Program-made: the position numbers and the translations under genes
Shown here: positions 25,401-31,400 of the stretch, one piece after another
How the letters are laid out: every line of letters starts with the position of its first letter
How positions within the stretch are numbered: position 1 is the first letter of the stretch
Notes under the pieces: model-generated
The model's database searches: none
The model's input: the letters and a program-made list of their open reading frames with translations, nothing else
What the model was told of the DNA's origin: nothing
Source of the DNA: Apostichopus japonicus
Lineage: Eukaryota; Echinodermata; Holothuroidea; Aspidochirotida; Stichopodidae
Length of the DNA stretch: 64,000 nt
Direction: 5' to 3'
Assembly: GCF_037975245.1 (NCBI RefSeq)
Contig: NC_092580.1
Location: 12,865,501-12,929,500, forward strand

Positions 25401-28400
25401 GACATGGGTGGTTCTTCAAAACTGTCATTTAGCTATTTCGTGGCTACCGGTTCTCGAGAAGATCTGCGAGGAAGTCCTGCCAGATACGGAGAAAACCAAA
25501 CCATCTTTCAGACTGTGGCTGACCAGCTATCCGACTCCTGCCTTCCCTGTGTCTATCCTTCAGAATGGGGTAAAGATGACAAACGAACCGCCTAAGGGAC
25601 TGAGGGCCAACCTCCTCCGGTCCTATATGAGCGACCCTATATCGGATGAGACCTTCTTTGAGGGGTGTAACAAACCAGAGGTAGGTTAACCAATTTGTAA
25701 ATTATGACTGACTGTTACTGCTATTTTTTTTTGGTTGAAAACTTGATCCGCAATCTCTTGATCCACTTGATAAACAACTTGGTCCACCTCTCTTACATTG
25801 AGATTATTGAGAATATTGATATTGAGAATCCCTTACATTGAGATTATAACCATGTAATCTTGATGGTGTTATGTCAAGTGAACCCCATTCCATGATGCCT
25901 GGTCAACTAATAATATATCTATTACCATACAACTATTATAATGAGAATAGTGGGTAAGGGGGGGGGGGGGCATAAGGGCTCACTCAGTCAGTAGTTTTGT
26001 ATATTGCGTTTATTCTCACAAACCGCTCACAAGTATAAACAATCTCTGTTATACGTAATTGAGGTATATCAGGGGAGAGGATAACTCTATAAGTGAAAAT
26101 TTGTGATATCTTTATTTCTAGTTTAGTGGTTTACTTAAGACATATTTTGTTTTTTCCTCAGCAATGGAAGAAACTCCTCTTCAGCCTCTGCTTCTTTCAC
26201 GCTCTCGTCCAAGAACGTCGTCAGTTTGGTCCCCTCGGATGGAACACGCCCTACGAGTTCAACGAATCAGATTTGAGGATCAGTGTTCGCCAGCAGATGG
26301 TAAGATCAAAATAAATTCATTCCTCCGCAATTAAAGAAAGAAAGAAAATTGTTTTTGTTTTCTTGTCAATGACTTCAATGATCACAGTACTTAAGTTTCA
26401 CCTTGACTTGGATTACCCAACACCTAGTTTATATCCTAATACGATATATAGGGCCATTAGAGGCTATATGCACACAAAAGACACTGCTGTTCTGCAGCAG
26501 TAAATTGCTTCAGCTATGCTGCAGGCATGGGTTTGATGCTACTGAAGCATTTCACTATAACAAGCTGTCTCATTTCAAACCTACAAGCTTACTGCATACT
26601 TCTTCCACTGTTGAGCTGGACTAATAAGCACCCATACGGAGACTCCATGGTTTATATAAAGGATTAGTAAAGATGTGAGCTCAGTTTAACACAACCTTTC
26701 CTACTATTTGTCTTGCATTTAAGAGCTAACTAACTTGGCTAATGGCCATTCCACAGATATGTGGCTTACCTTAGTAGAAGAAAAAAATCCATGAATGGGG
26801 CAGGGTTATTGAATGTAAATCTGTATTGTGAATTGATTACTCTGCAACTTTACTGTTATTACTCTACAGCTATTTCTAAACCAGTATGATACAGTACCAT
26901 TAGAGGCTATATCCTACCTGGTCGGAGAATGTAACTACGGAGGGAGGATGTTTAGTTTAACCAAGCACTTTACTGTTATTACTCTACAGCTATTTCTAAA
27001 CCAGTATGATACAGTACCATTAGAGGCTATATCCTACCTGGTCGGAGAATGTAACTACGGAAGGAGGATGTTTAGTTTAACCAAGCACTTAACTGTTATT
27101 ACTCTACAGCTATTTCTAAACCAGTATGATACAGTACCATTAGAGGCTATATCCTACCTGGTCGGAGAATGTAACTACGGAGGGAGGATGTTTAGTTTAA
27201 CCAAGCACTTTACTGTTATTACTCTACAGCTATTTCTAAACCAGTATGATGCAGTACCATTAGAGGCTATATGCTACCTGGTCGGAGAATGTAACTACGG
27301 AGGGAGGATGTTTAGTTTAACCAAGCACTTTACTGTTATTACTCTACAGCTATTTCTAAACCAGTATGATACAGTACCATTAGAGGCTATATCCTACCTG
27401 GTCGGAGAATGTAACTACGGAGGGAGGGTGACAGACGAAAGGGACAGAAGACTCCTGATGAGCCTCCTGGGTAACTTTTACAATGAAAGCATCGTTCAGA
27501 AGGAAGCGTACAGCTTCTCGGAGAGTGGAGACTACGTCTGTCCTGGGATGGGTCCTCATCAGAGTTACCTGGATTACATCAAAGGATTTCCCCTGATCCC
27601 TCATCCAGAGGTAAGAAAGTCAAATCTAAAAATCATACACATATTGATCCTCTATCATATGTATGTATACTGTTGGGACCATGAACAATCCTATGTTAAG
27701 GATGATGGTGGTGGTGGTGGTGGGAGTGATTGTGGTGATGCAAATGATGATAGTGGTGTGGGCAGTAATGCACAATTTGACTGGTGATGGTTGGGATCGT
27801 GGTAGCGATTGTGATCGAGGTGGTAATGAAGATGGTGATTATGGTGTTAGTGGTTTTAATATCTTGGTAATATCTTAAGTATGTAAGAGCATGGGTATAA
27901 CACAAATGATGAGAGAACTCCAATAGGTAGATTAGCAGGTAATATATTGAATGTATTGGAGGAGAGCATATTAGGAACAAAAGAATAAGAGTACACACAC
28001 ACGTAAGAGCAAGGCAGTCTGATGAGTCAGATTACTGACCATACTGGAATGTGTCAGATAGTGAACTTGCCATGAACTTTCACTACTGGCCATGGATACT
28101 AAACCATTTACAAAGATACTACAGTGGTGTGTTAACTAACACATCATCATGTCATGAATATTTCTCTCTCTTACAGGTCTTTGGTCTTCATGAGAATGCA
28201 GACATCAGCAAAGATCAGAAAGAGACACAGCTGTTGTTTGATGGAATTCTACTAACTCTCCCCAGACAGGTTTGTTATGAAGAATATACTATCTAGTAAA
28301 TTGCAAAAACCATGTTAGATTGTTAGTGGGGAAACACCATCCCTGTATCTTGTTCCATTATATATTATTATCTATTTCAAATAAACCTTTGCCTGTACAC

Positions 28401-31400
28401 CCGGTGTCTCAGTTTTATACATGTTTCTCAGAGTAGATGTCATTACAGCATGATCGTAGTGAATTGTAATCTTCACATTCAATATCTTTACACAAAAGCC
28501 AGCCTGGGCCTGCACTCAACTTAGAATTTCAGTTCCTTTTCACTTCCCATTAATATTTTTTAAATAATAACCAAAAAACTGAATTAGAGATTTTGTTTAG
28601 AAAGATTGTTGGTAACTTTTAGAGTATCACGTTAACTTTATTGTGTTCATACAGAAAAAAAAAATTTTTCCTCTGAATATTTTCAACGACAAAAAGTTAG
28701 TTTTGTGAATTACCCGTTAGGTGAGAATAAAGTGCCTTTTTTGGCCAGAATTTGCCATAATGTGACATAGATCGGATAAAGTTTTTCATTTTCATTTGTC
28801 CAACTTACATGTTGTTTTAATTTATCCAAGCATCCAGCATTGAATTATTTGTTACATATAATTATTGCTGATAGTAATAATACTTACCATACTAAATTTG
28901 TTTCGTTGCTTTAAACAGCATTCCAACAAAAGTCAAACAAGATTTTCTGTTCAGTCATTATGCTCGGTAGCCTTATTCGACTCTTATAACTGTTAACCTT
29001 TAACGGTACCTTCAACCATGCTCGGTCAGTTTTCAACCTTTGTATCAGATATTATCCTCCTCCACGGTAGAATGTGGTTCCAATTAATGTAAGCAAGTAG
29101 TGACCAGATTAAAGGTCAATGATATTACCACTGAATATGCTAGAAATAATGCTAGAAGTCAATGTTATAATAATAATAATAACAATAAAGTTTAGCAGTT
29201 TTTATGATCATTTCAAATTCCAGCACTGATGGACTTTAGGATTGTCATATTATATTATCTTTCAGATTCACACCCTTTTTTTCTTCCTTTCATCGTCTCC
29301 TTTTATATATATTCTTCTGTCATTGGGATAATTATTGTTCTTGCGACATTCACATCCCACGATCGACTTTATCATGACATATTTAATCTCATTCAGTTAT
29401 TAATTTTATAGTTATTATTATATACTATTTTATACACTATTCCTAAAATGTTATACAATTTTCTCTTTCTTGCATGTCACATACTCTTTCTCTTTTCTGA
29501 ACCAATTTTACTGTTGCACGCTTCAACCGCTGTCACACCTCAACTATGTATCCTGCTCTTTAAGACTGCAACCGAGGTAAGTCGCTTCTTCACAACTGTC
29601 TTTATGCTACATAGATAACGGCACTTTTAAAAGGCAGAGCGTGCATCTGTCTTACAATCTCCCCCCCCCCCATTTTTCAAGCCCAGAGTAACCTGTTCAA
29701 AGGTGTTTTATATTCAGTAAGAACTGGTAGAGTTTATTAAAGTTTGTAGACCAAGTAATTAAATCTTGTATGACAAATCTTCAACTTGCCAATTTTTCTT
29801 TCCCAATTTTAGCCATTTTGCCTAAGAAACTGAATCATCTAGCTAGCACAAAAATTGTATGTTACAACTGCAATATCATGATAATTTTTTTTTTAAGAAA
29901 CAGTTTGAAACAGTTATATGTGCTTAATACTCCAATTAGAATTAAGTATAAATTACACATTATTAACATGAGATGTGACTTAATGTTTACCTCATTATGT
30001 CTGTTTTAATTGAAACCTCTGCTCCCGTTGTACCACCCCTTCTCTCCCCACCCCCACCCCCATGTTTTTTTTTAAATATATGTTGTGTCTCAGCTGAATT
30101 TTATATTTTGACCTACAGTCATCTGGTGCATCTGGTCATTCATCTCAACAAGTCATTGAGGATTTGGCTTCGGATATTCTGTCAAAGCTACCTCCAAATT
30201 TCCAGCTGGACGAAATTCAGGTGAATTCTGTTTTCTTCAGAAATGGAGTCCATTTTAATATTCTAATGGGTTTGATAAAGTTAGGAAACTAAATAGATTT
30301 ATGATTTGTAAACTACAAGAGAATCATCTCTCAGAAAGTTTGCAGGAGATTCAGAGAAAGACAGCCACATTTCATTGATGAGTCTTTTGACGCTTATTGG
30401 ACTATTATTATTTCAATAAATAAATAGTGAGATTCTAATGCAGTCTGCACTGATTCTACTTTGATACAACATCATCCTATTCAGTGCAAATACAGTCCAA
30501 ATTTCATTGATATTTTTTTATATCCACAAAGGAGTTTTGCTAATAAAATTTTTTCTTTCTTTTTCTCTTTTTCATGTCTAGGCCAAGTATCCTGTGCTGT
30601 ACGAGGAATCCATGAACACAGTCCTTCTTCAGGAGCTGATGAGATTCAACCGCCTACTCGATGTCGTGAGGTCCAGTTTACAGGACATCCGTAAAGCCTT
30701 GAAAGGTCTGGTGGTGATGTCGTCCGAGCTGGAAGACGTCTTGGACAGCATGCTGGTGGGCAAGGTGAGGCTAGTATATCTCTTTTTAAGTATTGTACAG
30801 CCAACACTTATAGCGACTATAACCATTCATTTCTTTGTGGAACAATTTTTGGCTATAAGGGGTGGGGGTGGGTGTGAGGGGAGGGAGTGGCTTGGTCCTT
30901 TTCCTTCCTCTCATAAGAAATAGTGGGGAGTAATCAATTGAGTGCATCTGCAGTAACATTGTTTCTCTGCAATAAACAGTCATCCTTCTGTTTGGATATC
31001 GTCCACATTGTAGTCTATTGATCGGTTCACATATTTTTATTTATCATATATTTGTCTTTCCCAAAAAATAATCCCCTAGATTTCTTACTGTTGTTATGGG
31101 TTCCCTCATCAATGAATCACTGTTAAACATGATTCAAATCTTAATTTGGAATTAACTTTAAAATAATATTAATAATTTAATGAACTTAATTGACTTTTGT
31201 TCCATTTCCATTGAAGGTACCAAATCTTTGGGCGTCCAAGTCCTACCCTTCCCTGAAGCCCCTTGGAAGCTACATCACAGATCTCTTAGCCAGGCTTCAA
31301 TTCTTCAAGGTAAAGATAAACATGGTGGTTTTTTGGTCATATCTATGGGGGTTTTTTAATCTTTGATTTTATATGATAGACCGATTTTGTGACAGACTTT

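Noticed and set aside
27611-27787. Extension of the repeated-exon ORF into Asp/Gly-rich sequence
   Set aside because: It runs past a good donor (gtaaga at 27,611) into a GTG simple repeat. The conserved protein continues at 28,177.
28019-28045. Hammerhead-like CTGATGAG followed by a short stem
   Set aside because: No GAAA after the stem, so the core cannot form.
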